Shown here in pieces: positions 16,020 to 24,840 of a stretch of DNA of 64,000 bases. Positions within the stretch are counted from its first letter, which is position 1. Each line of letters starts with the position of its first letter. Under the pieces are notes generated by a model, which was not told where the DNA came from, ran no database searches, and saw nothing but the letters and a program-made list of their open reading frames with translations. A program made the position numbers and the translations under genes. The DNA comes from Mesorhizobium sp. CA8 (GTDB lineage: Bacteria; Pseudomonadota; Alphaproteobacteria; Rhizobiales; Rhizobiaceae). The stretch covers positions 1 to 64,000 of the forward strand of contig NZ_JAIUHG010000028.1 of the NCBI RefSeq assembly GCF_020164955.1. The letters are read 5' to 3'.

Positions 16020-16511
16020 ATGGAAGACGTTCTCCGATCCCTCGGCTTTCTCTGCCTCGGCAGCCGGATGAAGCGCATAGGCGAGCAGTTGCAGGCCGAC
16101 ACGCAGCACGTGCTCGACCGCCTGGATGTGCGCATCCAGTCGAGCCAGTACCCGTTGCTTGCCGCGCTTGACAGGCTGGGCCGGCTGCCGGTCGGCGAGC
16201 TGGCCCAATCCTTGGGCATCGCCCAACCCGGCGTGACGCGCAGCGTGGCGCTGCTTTCCGAGCTGGGCCTGGTCGAGGTCAACCCGTCGGAAGACGATCA
16301 GCGGCGCAGGATCGTTTCGCTGAGCCGCAACGGCCGGCATCTGGTCAACCAGGCGAAGCGGGAGATCTGGCCGAGCATCGAGAATGCCGTGGCGGATGTG
16401 TGCGCCGATCTTTCCGGGCCGCTGCTTAGCCAGCTTGCGGCAATCGAGGATCGCCTGGCCGCAACGCCGCTCCATCGCCGCGCCGAAAATGCCAGGGTGG
16501 CCGCGTCATGA
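16020..16511 (+). CDS. MarR family transcriptional regulator
   Basis: The 163-residue protein has the winged helix of MarR regulators at about residues 56-100 (LPVGELAQSLGIAQPGVTRS, then a DDQRRRIVSLS wing) flanked by dimerisation helices. The ATG at 16020 is preceded by CGAGG; an earlier in-frame start at 15981 lies inside the promoter. The stop overlaps the GNAT gene start by 4 bp, so both are co-expressed. It probably represses its own operon through the palindrome at 15980. The ligand is unknown. Confidence 0.9.
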   Translation: MEDVLRSLGFLCLGSRMKRIGEQLQADTQHVLDRLDVRIQSSQYPLLAALDRLGRLPVGELAQSLGIAQPGVTRSVALLSELGLVEVNPSEDDQRRRIVSLSRNGRHLVNQAKREIWPSIENAVADVCADLSGPLLSQLAAIEDRLAATPLHRRAENARVAAS

Positions 16512-17188
16512 AACATGTTCTCGACCGCCCCATCTGGAGCGCGCTTGCAACGCGGCACCAGACCTTCGCCGAGGGCGGCGCCCTTGCCCGACGATATCGC
16601 CCGTCGATCGTGCCCTTCGCCGCCACTGCGGCTGACGATGTGGACAGCCTGCGGGCGCTGGCCGGGCTTCTCCCGCCGGGCGAAACAGCCGTCCTGGTCC
16701 AGGCGCATGAGATCGCCCTGTCGCCGGAAATCTCCGCGATCTCCGCAGCGCCGCTGGTGCAGATGGTCGCCGAAGCGCCGATGCCCGCGACGTCCGATGA
16801 GCGCATCCGGCAGCTGACAAAAGACGATGCCGAGGAAATGCTGGCGCTCGCCTCGCTCACCAAGCCCGGCCCTTTCACGCTGGAGGCGCTGAGCCTCGGC
16901 GATTTCTGGGGGATCAAGATCGACGGCAGGCTGGCGGCAATGGCCGGCGAGCGTATGAAGCAGTCCAGATACTCGGAACTCAGCGGCGTGTGCACGCACC
17001 CGGATTTCCGCGGCGGCGGCCTTGCCCGCCTGCTGTCGGTGTTCGTGGCCGGCCGGATCGCGGCACGCGGCGAGGTTCCATACCTGCACGTCTATGACAG
17101 CAACGAAGCGGCGATCAGGCTTTACGAGTCCATCGGCTTCCGCTTGAGAAGCAAGATGAACATGGCCATGGTTCAACGCGCGGAGTGA
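16508..17188 (+). CDS. GNAT family N-acetyltransferase
   Basis: The 226-residue protein has the acetyl-CoA site in its C-terminal half: the VCTHPDFRGGGLARLL segment (about residues 160-175) followed by VYDSNEAAIRLYESIGF, the FR47-like pattern. The N-terminal half is a family-specific extension. Overlap with the marR start codon region indicates coupled translation. A regulator plus acetyltransferase pair suggests detoxification or resistance to a small molecule, but no substrate can be assigned. Confidence 0.88.
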   Translation: MKHVLDRPIWSALATRHQTFAEGGALARRYRPSIVPFAATAADDVDSLRALAGLLPPGETAVLVQAHEIALSPEISAISAAPLVQMVAEAPMPATSDERIRQLTKDDAEEMLALASLTKPGPFTLEALSLGDFWGIKIDGRLAAMAGERMKQSRYSELSGVCTHPDFRGGGLARLLSVFVAGRIAARGEVPYLHVYDSNEAAIRLYESIGFRLRSKMNMAMVQRAE

Positions 17189-17242
17189 CGAAAGGGAGGA
17201 TTTGATCGAAATCTTCCCTCTCGACGCCTCAGCTACAAGAGG

Positions 17243-19240
17243 TCACACCGCGATCTTGCCGCCGCCCTGCTTCGTAATCGCAACGACGGACGGACGCACC
17301 GGCATGTCCGGCTTGAAGTCCGGCCAGCGGGTCGACGGATCCTCGTAGTAGGAGGGGCGGCCGAACCCTTCCCAGTCCTCGCCGCCATCGCCCGGATGCT
17401 GCACGGCGACGAAAGCCGTCTGGTCGTCGGGCGCGAAGAGCGGACCGCACATTTCGGCGCCGATCGGCACGCGGAAGAACAGCTTCGACGTTGCCCGCGC
17501 CGCACCCTCGGTGTCGACGGCCCAGAGGCCGTCGGTGCGGCCGGTGGCCTTCGGACCCTGGCCGTCGGTGGCGACCCACAGGCGCCCGGCGGAATCGACG
17601 GCGCAATTGTCCGGCATGCCGAACCAGCCATGGGCGGTGGTCGCCGTCGAGAAGGTGGCGCCGACATCGGCCACGGAAGGATCGCCGCATTTTAACAGCA
17701 CTTCCCACTTGCCCTTGGTTGCGGCGAAATCGCCGCCGTCCTCGACGATCTCGATGATGTGGCCGAAGGCATTGTCGGCGCGGGGATTGGCGGCGTCGAC
17801 CTGCTCGGCCTTGCGCTTGGAATTGTTGGTCAGCATGACATAGACCTTGCCATTGCCGGCATTGGGCTGGATGTCCTCCGGCCGGTCCATCTTGGTGGCG
17901 CCGAGCAGGTCGGCGGCGCGCCGCGTCTCGATGAGAACGTCGGCTTGGGAAGCAAAGCCGTTCTCCGCCGTCAGCGGCGCCTTCCCGAACACGATCGGCA
18001 TCCATTCCACCGAACCGTCCTCGGCGAATTTGGCGACATAGAGCGTGCCGTCGTCGAGCAGGTTCATGTTGGCAGCGCGGTCGTTGGGGTTGAACGTGCC
18101 GGCGGTGACGAATTTGTAGACATAGTCGAAGCGCTCATCGTCGCCGAGATAGAAGACGACGCGGCCGTCCTTGGCGACGATCGACTCGGCGCCCTCATGC
18201 TTGAAGCGGCCCATGGCGGTGCGCTTTCTAGGCACCGAGTTCGGATCGTTGACGTCGACCTCGACGATCCAGCCGAAACGATTGGGCTCGTTCGGCTCCT
18301 TGGCAAGGTTGAAGCGGTCGTAATGCGCGCCCCACTCATAAGCGCCTTCGGGGATGCCGAGGCGCTTGTAATTGGCCGCTTCCCTGTGGCCCTCCGGCAA
18401 TTCGCCCGAGAAATAGCCGTGGATGTTCTCCTCGGCCATCACATAGGTGCCCCAGGGCGTGACGCCGCCGGCGCAGTTGTTGAGCGTGCCGAAGACCTCG
18501 GTGCCGGACGGGTCGGCATTGGTCTTGACGCGGTCGTGGCCGGCGACCGGGCCGGACAGCGCCATCTCGGTGGTCGACGTGATGCGGCGGTTGAGCTTGC
18601 CGTCGCGCACCACCTGCCACTTGCCGTCTTGCTTGCGGATCTCGACGATGGTGCCGCCATGCGCGGCCATCTCGACATCGACCTGCTCCTTGGAAAGCGG
18701 CGCGACCTCGGCCTTCTTCTTTCCGTCCTTCTCCACGATCGAAACGATGCCGGGGAACATCAGATGCGGATTGGTGTATTCGTGGTTGACGACCAAAAGG
18801 CCATGCTCGGCCGAGCCGTCGATTGGGATATAGCCGACATAGTCGTTGTTGTAGCCGAACTGTTTGGCCTGGGCTTCGGCGGACTGCTTCAGCGGGTCGA
18901 ACTCCGGCGAATCGGCAAACAGCGGATCGCCCCAGCGCAACAGCACGTCGGCGTCGTAGCCGGGCGCGACATGGTGCTTGTCGTCGATGCCGGCTTCGAG
19001 CTCGTCGAACTTGAAAGCCGAGGCTTCGGCGGCGCGCGCCTCGTCGGCGGCGACGAGCGCCAGCGGGCTGACGGTGGCGGCGATGGCCGAGACAGCCAGC
19101 GAGCCCTTCAGGAAGCCGCGGCGCGAGAAACGCGCGGCGATGATCTCGCCCATGGTGTGGTTGTCGGTATGATTGACGGGCGGGCCGCCATTGTCCTCGA
19201 GCTGGCTGGTGCGGAAGCGGGTCTCAGGGGTCAGGGTCAT
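17243..19240 (-). CDS. phoX: PhoX family alkaline phosphatase (DUF839), Tat-exported
   Basis: The 665-residue protein begins with a Tat signal, SRRGFLKG at residues 39-46 and a hydrophobic run ending in ADEARA. The long DUF839/PhoX beta-propeller follows (NHEYTNPHLMF, CAGGVTPWGTYVMAEEN, CGPLFAPDDQTAFVAVQHPG). PhoX enzymes are calcium/iron-dependent periplasmic phosphatases that release phosphate from esters. A candidate Pho box 64 bp upstream fits induction by phosphate starvation. It is a monocistronic gene, convergent with the GNAT gene. Confidence 0.93.
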   Translation of the reverse strand: MTLTPETRFRTSQLEDNGGPPVNHTDNHTMGEIIAARFSRRGFLKGSLAVSAIAATVSPLALVAADEARAAEASAFKFDELEAGIDDKHHVAPGYDADVLLRWGDPLFADSPEFDPLKQSAEAQAKQFGYNNDYVGYIPIDGSAEHGLLVVNHEYTNPHLMFPGIVSIVEKDGKKKAEVAPLSKEQVDVEMAAHGGTIVEIRKQDGKWQVVRDGKLNRRITSTTEMALSGPVAGHDRVKTNADPSGTEVFGTLNNCAGGVTPWGTYVMAEENIHGYFSGELPEGHREAANYKRLGIPEGAYEWGAHYDRFNLAKEPNEPNRFGWIVEVDVNDPNSVPRKRTAMGRFKHEGAESIVAKDGRVVFYLGDDERFDYVYKFVTAGTFNPNDRAANMNLLDDGTLYVAKFAEDGSVEWMPIVFGKAPLTAENGFASQADVLIETRRAADLLGATKMDRPEDIQPNAGNGKVYVMLTNNSKRKAEQVDAANPRADNAFGHIIEIVEDGGDFAATKGKWEVLLKCGDPSVADVGATFSTATTAHGWFGMPDNCAVDSAGRLWVATDGQGPKATGRTDGLWAVDTEGAARATSKLFFRVPIGAEMCGPLFAPDDQTAFVAVQHPGDGGEDWEGFGRPSYYEDPSTRWPDFKPDMPVRPSVVAITKQGGGKIAV

Positions 19241-19304
19241 AGGCTGTTCCTCTGGCTTCTTGAGGTGGCTGGGATTTTGGCCCTTCGACCCCTAAAGCGC
19301 GCCG

Positions 19305-19322
19305 ATCACATTTTCGTGACAT
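19305..19322 (-). promoter_or_regulatory. Candidate Pho box upstream of phoX
   Basis: Read on the minus strand, two 7-bp direct repeats ATGTCAC and ATGTGAT are separated by GAAA. Each matches five of seven positions of the PhoB half-site CTGTCAT, with the exact 11-bp period. It ends 64 bp before the phoX start. Confidence 0.55.
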
Positions 19323-19487
19323 CATCGCGATTGAACCGCAATGGCTGTTCGCCGGCTGAGCAGCGGCGGCCGGCTTGGGTCCTCGAAATGGGCGAACGAT
19401 CGACCGCGATCGGCTTGACGGCCTCGCCCGCTTCGGGAAACAAGGGCTGCGCAGGCGTGGCGACGGCACTTGAAAAGGGGATGGCGG

Positions 19488-19826
19488 GTGAGTTTCTGGG
19501 GACTGGCGCAGCTCGGCATTTCGACCGCGATATTCCTGCTGGCGGCGATGGCGGCCAAGCAATGGGGGCTGGCGCCGAGCTTGACCAAGCTGCTTCTGAC
19601 GCTGGCGCTCTACTCGGCCGGCAATCTGATCATGCTCAGGCTGGTGCGCGAATTCGGCATGTCGGTGTCGTTCAGCCTGTCGGCGGTGATCCAGCTGGTC
19701 GCCGTCAATGTCGTGGCGATCGCCTTCTACGGCGAACGGCTCAATGCCTTGCAGGCGATCGGCATGGTGCTGGCGGTCGCCGCCGTCGCGCTGATCACGC
19801 TCGGGCCCTATATTCAGCGGCTGTAG
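19488..19826 (+). CDS. Small four-helix membrane protein (SMR/EamA-like)
   Basis: This protein of about 112 residues is almost wholly hydrophobic, with four membrane segments and the ending LNALQAIGMVLAVAAVALITLGPYI. It resembles small multidrug-resistance or half-EamA proteins. The GTG at 19488 follows an AAAAGGGG ribosome site; a TTG at 19470 is the alternative. It lies 18 bp before the PAP2 gene, suggesting co-transcription. A partner subunit is not present; it may form homodimers. The substrate is unknown. Confidence 0.7.
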   Translation: MSFWGLAQLGISTAIFLLAAMAAKQWGLAPSLTKLLLTLALYSAGNLIMLRLVREFGMSVSFSLSAVIQLVAVNVVAIAFYGERLNALQAIGMVLAVAAVALITLGPYIQRL

Positions 19827-19844
19827 CTGGACCCGAGGGCCCGA

Positions 19845-20546
19845 ATGAAATCGACCGCCAACGCGCTCCTCAACAGGTTGGAATTCCCGGTGCTGCTGGC
19901 CGGGCTGGTGATCGCCGGCGGGCTGTGGGGCCTGGTGGAACTCATGGAGCTGGCGCGCGCCACGACCCCGCACGCCTTCGACACGGAAATCCTGCTCGCC
20001 TTCCGTCATGCCGGCCAGCCGGACAGCCCGATCGGCCCGCTTTGGCTGGAAGGCGCGGTGCGCGACGTCACCGCGCTGGGCAGCACCGCTGTGCTGGTAC
20101 TGATCACGACGGCGACCATCCTCTATCTGCTCTTGATCCGCAGACCTTCGACAGCGCTGTTCATGTTCGCGGCGGTGGCCGGCGGGCAAGTGCTTTCGAG
20201 CTTGCTCAAATTCGAGGTCGACCGGCCGCGGCCCGATCTCGTCTCGCATCTCGTCAACGAGACGTCGCTGTCCTTTCCGAGCGGCCACGCGATGCTGTCG
20301 GCGGTAACCTATCTGACGCTCGGTTCCTTGACGGCCCGCTTCCTGCCGGACCGCAGGACGAAGGTCTTCGTGCTCGGCCTCGCGGTGCTCACCACCGTGC
20401 TGGTCGGCGCCAGCCGCGTCTATCTCGGGGTGCACTGGCCGTCCGATGTGCTTGCCGGCTGGTGCGCGGGCTTTGCCTGGGCCATGCTGTGCTGGCTCGC
20501 GGCGCGGCTGCTGCAGCGACGCAAGGTCGTTAAGGATAGCGAATAA
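19845..20546 (+). CDS. PAP2 family membrane phosphatase
   Basis: The 233-residue membrane protein carries all three acid-phosphatase motifs: KFEVDRPRP (122-130), PSGH (145-148) and SRVYLGVHWPSD (190-201), between membrane helices. It should dephosphorylate a lipid phosphate such as undecaprenyl pyrophosphate or phosphatidic acid at the outer membrane face. It lies just downstream of the small membrane protein and likely shares its transcript. The lipid substrate cannot be decided from sequence. Confidence 0.92.
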   Translation: MKSTANALLNRLEFPVLLAGLVIAGGLWGLVELMELARATTPHAFDTEILLAFRHAGQPDSPIGPLWLEGAVRDVTALGSTAVLVLITTATILYLLLIRRPSTALFMFAAVAGGQVLSSLLKFEVDRPRPDLVSHLVNETSLSFPSGHAMLSAVTYLTLGSLTARFLPDRRTKVFVLGLAVLTTVLVGASRVYLGVHWPSDVLAGWCAGFAWAMLCWLAARLLQRRKVVKDSE

Positions 20547-20574
20547 CCGATGTCTCATCTACATTAAATGACGC

Positions 20575-20603
20575 TTGAAACATCACTATGCTTGTATTAT
20601 ACA
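20575..20603 (+). promoter_or_regulatory. Promoter of the HTH-SulP pair
   Basis: TTGAAA (20575-20580) and TATACA (20598-20603) are separated by 17 bp in a short AT-rich stretch 35 bp before the HTH gene. It is a good vegetative-type promoter by pattern. Confidence 0.5.
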
Positions 20604-20637
20604 TTGATATCGCAGACTCAGACCAAGGTTCTGGCCG

Positions 20638-20907
20638 ATGATCACTGCTGCGCAGATGCGCGCCGCAAGGGCGTTGGCCGGTATCGACCAGCGAACGCTT
20701 GCCGAGCGCGCCGGCGTTTCGCTTCCGACGATACAGCGTATGGAAGCGAGCGAGGGCGTCGTGCGAGGCGTCGTTGACACGCTGATGAAGGTCATCCATG
20801 CCCTCGATGAGGTCGGGGTGGAATTGATCGGCGAGAACCAGACCAGCGAACGCGGCGGCAGGGGCGTGCGCCTCAAGGCCACCGTGGCGCAGAACCCGCA
20901 GGGCTGA
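20638..20907 (+). CDS. Small XRE-type HTH regulator
   Basis: The 89-residue protein is a single helix-turn-helix domain (MRAARALAGIDQRTLAERAGVS, then PTIQRMEAS) with a short tail GVELIGENQTSERGGRGVRL, a layout common among small rhizobial regulators. It precedes the SulP transporter gene on the same strand by about 130 bp and probably controls it. The spacer carries a CGCATC..GATGCG inverted pair (20917-20960) with an ACCGGTTTTCGG core that could attenuate or regulate the downstream gene. Confidence 0.85.
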   Translation: MITAAQMRAARALAGIDQRTLAERAGVSLPTIQRMEASEGVVRGVVDTLMKVIHALDEVGVELIGENQTSERGGRGVRLKATVAQNPQG

Positions 20908-21039
20908 GCCGCAACCGCATCCGCCTCGGGAACCGCTACCGGTTTTCGGGCAGCGATGCGGCGTCGCAACGGTTTATCGCGACGGCGACCGCCGACATCC
21001 AGCCGACGATCCCGCCGCCCTGTGGAGCGGAAGCAGTTC

Positions 21040-22761
21040 ATGGATCAGGCGCGGCGGGCAATTCACCACCAAGCACGGCCGACCTTCGCCGAGCTGTTCA
21101 CACCAAAGCTGGTGACGGTGCTGCGCGAGGGCTACCACCTCAAGCAGCTGAGGGCGGATGTGATCGCCGGCCTGACAGTCGCCATCGTGGCGTTGCCGCT
21201 GTCGATGGCGATCGCGATCGCCTCGCATGTGGAGCCCGAGCGCGGACTGTTTACGGCGATCATCGGCGGTTTCATCGTCGGCGCGCTCGGCGGCAGCCGT
21301 TTCCAGATCGGCGGGCCCGCCGGCGCCTTCATCGTGGTCGTGGCCTCGACGGTCGACCGGCACGGTGTCGACGGGCTGATCCTGGCAATGCTCATGGCCG
21401 GCGTCTTCCTGCTCGCGGCCGGGTATCTCAGGCTCGGCGCCTATGTGAAGTTCATTCCGTATCCGGTGACGGTGGGTTTCACCGCGGGCATCGCCGTCAT
21501 CATCCTGTCCAGCCAGTTGCACGACCTGTTCGGCCTGACGCTGCCGGGCAAGGAGCCAGGCGACCTGCTTCCGCGGCTTATCGCGCTCGGCAAGGCGGCC
21601 CGGACGGCAAATCCGGCGGCCATTGGGCTCGCCGCGCTGACGATAGGGATCATCGTGGCCATGAAGCTCAGGCGCCCTTCGTGGCCGGGCCTCCTGATCG
21701 CGGTGGCGGCGGCCTCGCTGGCGACGACGCTTCTCGGCCTTCCCGTGGAGACGATCGGAACGCAATTCGGCGGCATTCCGCGGATGTTGCCGGATCCGAC
21801 TCTTCCGGCGCTCGATGTGCAGAAGCTCGTCTCCGTGGTGCCCGACGCCATTTCCTTCGCGCTGCTCGGAGCAATCGAATCGCTGCTTTCCGCCGTGGTC
21901 GCGGACGGTATGACCGGCCGACGGCACCGCTCCAACTGCGAACTGGTGGTACAGGGCATCGCCAATATCGGCTCGGCGCTGTTCGGCGGGATCTGCGTGA
22001 CCGGACTGATCGCGCGCACGGCGACCAACATCCGCGCCGGCGCGTATGGACCGTTGTCGGGAATATTCCATTCCGCCTTCCTGCTGCTGTTCATGCTGGT
22101 GGCTGCGCCGCTTGCCAGCTACATCCCGCTGGCGGCGCTTGCCGGGGTGCTGGCCACGGTGGCCTGGAACATGGTGGAGAAGCCCGCCTTGCTGGCGCTG
22201 ATCCGATCGTCCTGGGGCGACGCCCTGGTGCTTCTGGTCACCTTCGGACTTGTCATCTTCCGCGACCTCACTACCGGCATCGTGGTCGGCTTTGCGCTGG
22301 GCGCTCTGCTGTTCATCGGGCGGATGGCGCGTTCGGTCGAGGTGGAGGCACATGTCCCGCCGGTGACGGAGGACCGCGCCGACGCCGCAAATGGCGCGCG
22401 CGTTGCCTATGACCTCGCCGCCGCCACCGATCCGGATACCGTCATCTACCGCATATCGGGGGCGTTCTTCTTCGGCGCTGCGGCAACGATCGCGACCGTG
22501 CTGGACCGTATCGCCGACCAGCGCAGGAACTTCATCCTCGATTGCTCGGCGGTGCCCTTCCTCGATTCGACCGCGGCAAACGTCATCGGAAGCACCGCGA
22601 ACAACGCAAGGCGCGCCGGAGGACGCTTCATCATCGCGGGCGCCTCGTCGCAAGTCAGGCGCACCCTGATAAGCCATGGCGTCAAGCGGCCGCTGGTGAC
22701 CTATGCGGCGTCGATCCGGGACGCGCGGGCGCAGCTGGACGGAAAAGCGGAGACGGCGTAG
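21040..22761 (+). CDS. SulP family anion transporter with STAS domain
   Basis: The 573-residue protein has the SulP core: LRADVIAGLTVAIVALPLSMA near residues 30-50, about eleven to twelve membrane helices including GLIARTATNIRAGAYGP, and a C-terminal STAS domain (ISGAFFFGAA..DCSAVPFLDSTAANVI). It carries sulfate, bicarbonate or another anion across the inner membrane. The ATG at 21040 follows GCGGAAG; an extension to 20956 is unlikely. The adjacent small HTH regulator suggests ligand-dependent control. Confidence 0.92.
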   Translation: MDQARRAIHHQARPTFAELFTPKLVTVLREGYHLKQLRADVIAGLTVAIVALPLSMAIAIASHVEPERGLFTAIIGGFIVGALGGSRFQIGGPAGAFIVVVASTVDRHGVDGLILAMLMAGVFLLAAGYLRLGAYVKFIPYPVTVGFTAGIAVIILSSQLHDLFGLTLPGKEPGDLLPRLIALGKAARTANPAAIGLAALTIGIIVAMKLRRPSWPGLLIAVAAASLATTLLGLPVETIGTQFGGIPRMLPDPTLPALDVQKLVSVVPDAISFALLGAIESLLSAVVADGMTGRRHRSNCELVVQGIANIGSALFGGICVTGLIARTATNIRAGAYGPLSGIFHSAFLLLFMLVAAPLASYIPLAALAGVLATVAWNMVEKPALLALIRSSWGDALVLLVTFGLVIFRDLTTGIVVGFALGALLFIGRMARSVEVEAHVPPVTEDRADAANGARVAYDLAAATDPDTVIYRISGAFFFGAAATIATVLDRIADQRRNFILDCSAVPFLDSTAANVIGSTANNARRAGGRFIIAGASSQVRRTLISHGVKRPLVTYAASIRDARAQLDGKAETA

Positions 22762-22770
22762 GCGCCCTGA

Positions 22771-23697
22771 TCAAACGGCCGCTTCGATCGGCTCGGCAAG
22801 CTTGGGGCTGGCGCGTGCGGCGATCAGGCAGCCGGCGACGATGAGACATGCGCCCGCAAGCGTGGTCCAGGCCACCTTCTCACCGAAGAAGAACCAGCCA
22901 AGCGCGATCGCCCAGATGAAGGCCGAGTACTCTGTCGGGATGAGATATTGCGCTTCGGCACGGGCGTAGGACCAACTCATCAGAAATTGGCCGGCGAGCG
23001 ACAGCAGCGCCACGCCTGCCAAGGGAAGCCAAAGTTCTCTCGGCAGCGCGACGGCAAGCCAGGGCGCCGCGCAACCAAGGATGATCCCGACGAAGATATT
23101 CTGGAACAGCATGATCTCGACCGGCTTGGCCAGAAGCGCCTGTCGCCGGGCGAGGATCAGATTGTAGCCGTAGAAGACCGTCGATACGAGCACGGCGACC
23201 GTGCCCAAAAGCGCATCCTGCGAATGGCCTGCCTGCCCGAACTGGCCGGCCAGTATGATCAAGACGCCCGCGATACCGGCCAGCGACGCCCACACCGCCT
23301 GCCGCCTTATGCGCTCGCCCAGCAGCAATGCGGCGAGGAAAAGCGCAAACAACGGCGCGACGAAGCTCAGGCCTATAGCCTCGGCGAGCGGCAGCCTGGC
23401 CAGACCCCAGAAGAACGAGACTAGGACGATACCGACAATGACGGCGCGTAGCGCATGCAGACCGAGCACCGGGAAGCTCGGCTTCGAGCGTGGCCCCGTC
23501 GACCAGGCCGCGCCCGCGACCACGGTCGCGACCATGCTGCGCCATAGCACCGTATTGTAGACGCCGACCGCGATGACCAGCGACTTCATCGCCGCATCCA
23601 TGCCTGACAGCAGGAAGATCGCCAGCGCGCAGACGAGCACCGGGATCGTCGGGGAAACGGCGCCGTTCAGGCTGGATGTCTTCACGGCTTCGCTCAC
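22771..23697 (-). CDS. EamA/DMT family transporter
   Basis: The 308-residue protein has ten predicted membrane helices in two EamA repeats, the second containing LIPTEYSAFIWAIALGWFFFGE, a DMT hallmark. It probably exports a metabolite. The GTG at 23697 is taken as the start because the longer frame up to 23772 begins with TTG and adds a polar stretch. It converges on the SulP gene with a 9-bp gap. The substrate is not predictable. Confidence 0.88.
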   Translation of the reverse strand: MSEAVKTSSLNGAVSPTIPVLVCALAIFLLSGMDAAMKSLVIAVGVYNTVLWRSMVATVVAGAAWSTGPRSKPSFPVLGLHALRAVIVGIVLVSFFWGLARLPLAEAIGLSFVAPLFALFLAALLLGERIRRQAVWASLAGIAGVLIILAGQFGQAGHSQDALLGTVAVLVSTVFYGYNLILARRQALLAKPVEIMLFQNIFVGIILGCAAPWLAVALPRELWLPLAGVALLSLAGQFLMSWSYARAEAQYLIPTEYSAFIWAIALGWFFFGEKVAWTTLAGACLIVAGCLIAARASPKLAEPIEAAV

Positions 23698-23869
23698 ATG
23701 ACGGATTGCCGCCGAATAGTCCGGAGCGGCCGGCGAAACCAGATGGCAGCCGCCACCGACATTGCGGTCCAATCGCGATTGGCGAGGTGAAAAACTCGCC
23801 TCGCCGTTGAGTGCCGAGATGCGAGACGCTGTCCCGCCGGCGTTGCAATGCTTCTCCGCCGCGACATGC

Positions 23870-24727
23870 TCAATCCAGGGACAGCGCCGCGACCTCGCCC
23901 TCGCCCATCAACGGCACATAGATGGTCGCCTTGCCGTCCGTACCGATATCGGCGCTGCCCGGCTTGAAGGTCGCAACCACTGTCGGCACGCCGCCGGGCT
24001 TGTAGCTGTAGAGCGTCCCGGTCATGTAAGCGGTGGCATAGATGGTGTCGCCAATGGCGATGACGCCGTCGAGGTCGGCGAATTTTTGGGCGCTCGGCAG
24101 CGGCGTGACCTTCTTCGTAGCAAGGTCGACGGACAGCAGGCCGCCGGGCTCGGAGGTGCTGAAATCGGTCGTGTTGATGCCCTTGCCCCAGGACGCGACG
24201 ATCAACCTGCCGCCATTGGCGAACACGCCGTTCGGCGAAGCGAGCAGCGCATCCTTGACGAACAGTTCCGGCCTGTCGCCGTCGATGCGGTAGATCGTAT
24301 CGGCCAGCATGTCGGTGACATAAACCTTGCCGGCGCGGTCCTGCGTCATGTCGTTGAGGAACACGGCGCCGGGCACATCGATGGTCTCGACCAGTCTGCC
24401 GCTGGCGAGATCGACGACGCGCACCTTGGTGATATCGGCGGCGTAGAGCCTGCCGCCGGCGATCGCCATCCCCTTGGGCGCGTCCAAGCCCTCCACCCAG
24501 TGACGCGCGAGGACCTTACCGTCGATCGACAGCAGCGACAAATAGCCATTGCCGTCCGCCGCGCCGGGATTGCCGACGATGTTGGAAACGACGATGCGGT
24601 TGTGGGCGGCATCGACAAGGGCCGATTCCGGCTGCTCGAAGCCGGCGGCGCGCCAGAGCTCGCCGGCCTGCGCGGCGGATATGACGGAGATGGCGGCGAA
24701 GGCGGCCGAAGCAATGAGATATTTCAT
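23870..24727 (-). CDS. Secreted SMP-30/gluconolactonase-like beta-propeller protein
   Basis: The 285-residue protein has a signal peptide (residues 1-19, cut after AQA). Repeated propeller blades follow (VVSNIVGNPGAADGNGYLS, FLNDMTQDRAGKVYVTDML, ASPNGVFANGGRLIVASWG) of the SMP-30/LRE group. It may hydrolyse a lactone or bind a ligand in the periplasm. It is divergent from the HTH gene at 24841; the shared 113-bp spacer is AT-rich near a CGTA..TACG pair (24802-24815). The activity is unproven. Confidence 0.82.
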   Translation of the reverse strand: MKYLIASAAFAAISVISAAQAGELWRAAGFEQPESALVDAAHNRIVVSNIVGNPGAADGNGYLSLLSIDGKVLARHWVEGLDAPKGMAIAGGRLYAADITKVRVVDLASGRLVETIDVPGAVFLNDMTQDRAGKVYVTDMLADTIYRIDGDRPELFVKDALLASPNGVFANGGRLIVASWGKGINTTDFSTSEPGGLLSVDLATKKVTPLPSAQKFADLDGVIAIGDTIYATAYMTGTLYSYKPGGVPTVVATFKPGSADIGTDGKATIYVPLMGEGEVAALSLD

Positions 24728-24840
24728 GGATGCTCTCCTGTGATGACGGCCGAGAGCTAGGCTTTCCGATACTTTCCGGGAAGCCGGAACAGGACTAGTA
24801 TCGTAATTCAATACGAATTTGCACGAATGAGGCGCAGTCC

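Noticed and set aside
17759..20533. Plus-strand open frame of about 920 codons across phoX and the PAP2 gene
   Set aside because: It covers two well-supported genes in other frames and shows no domain.
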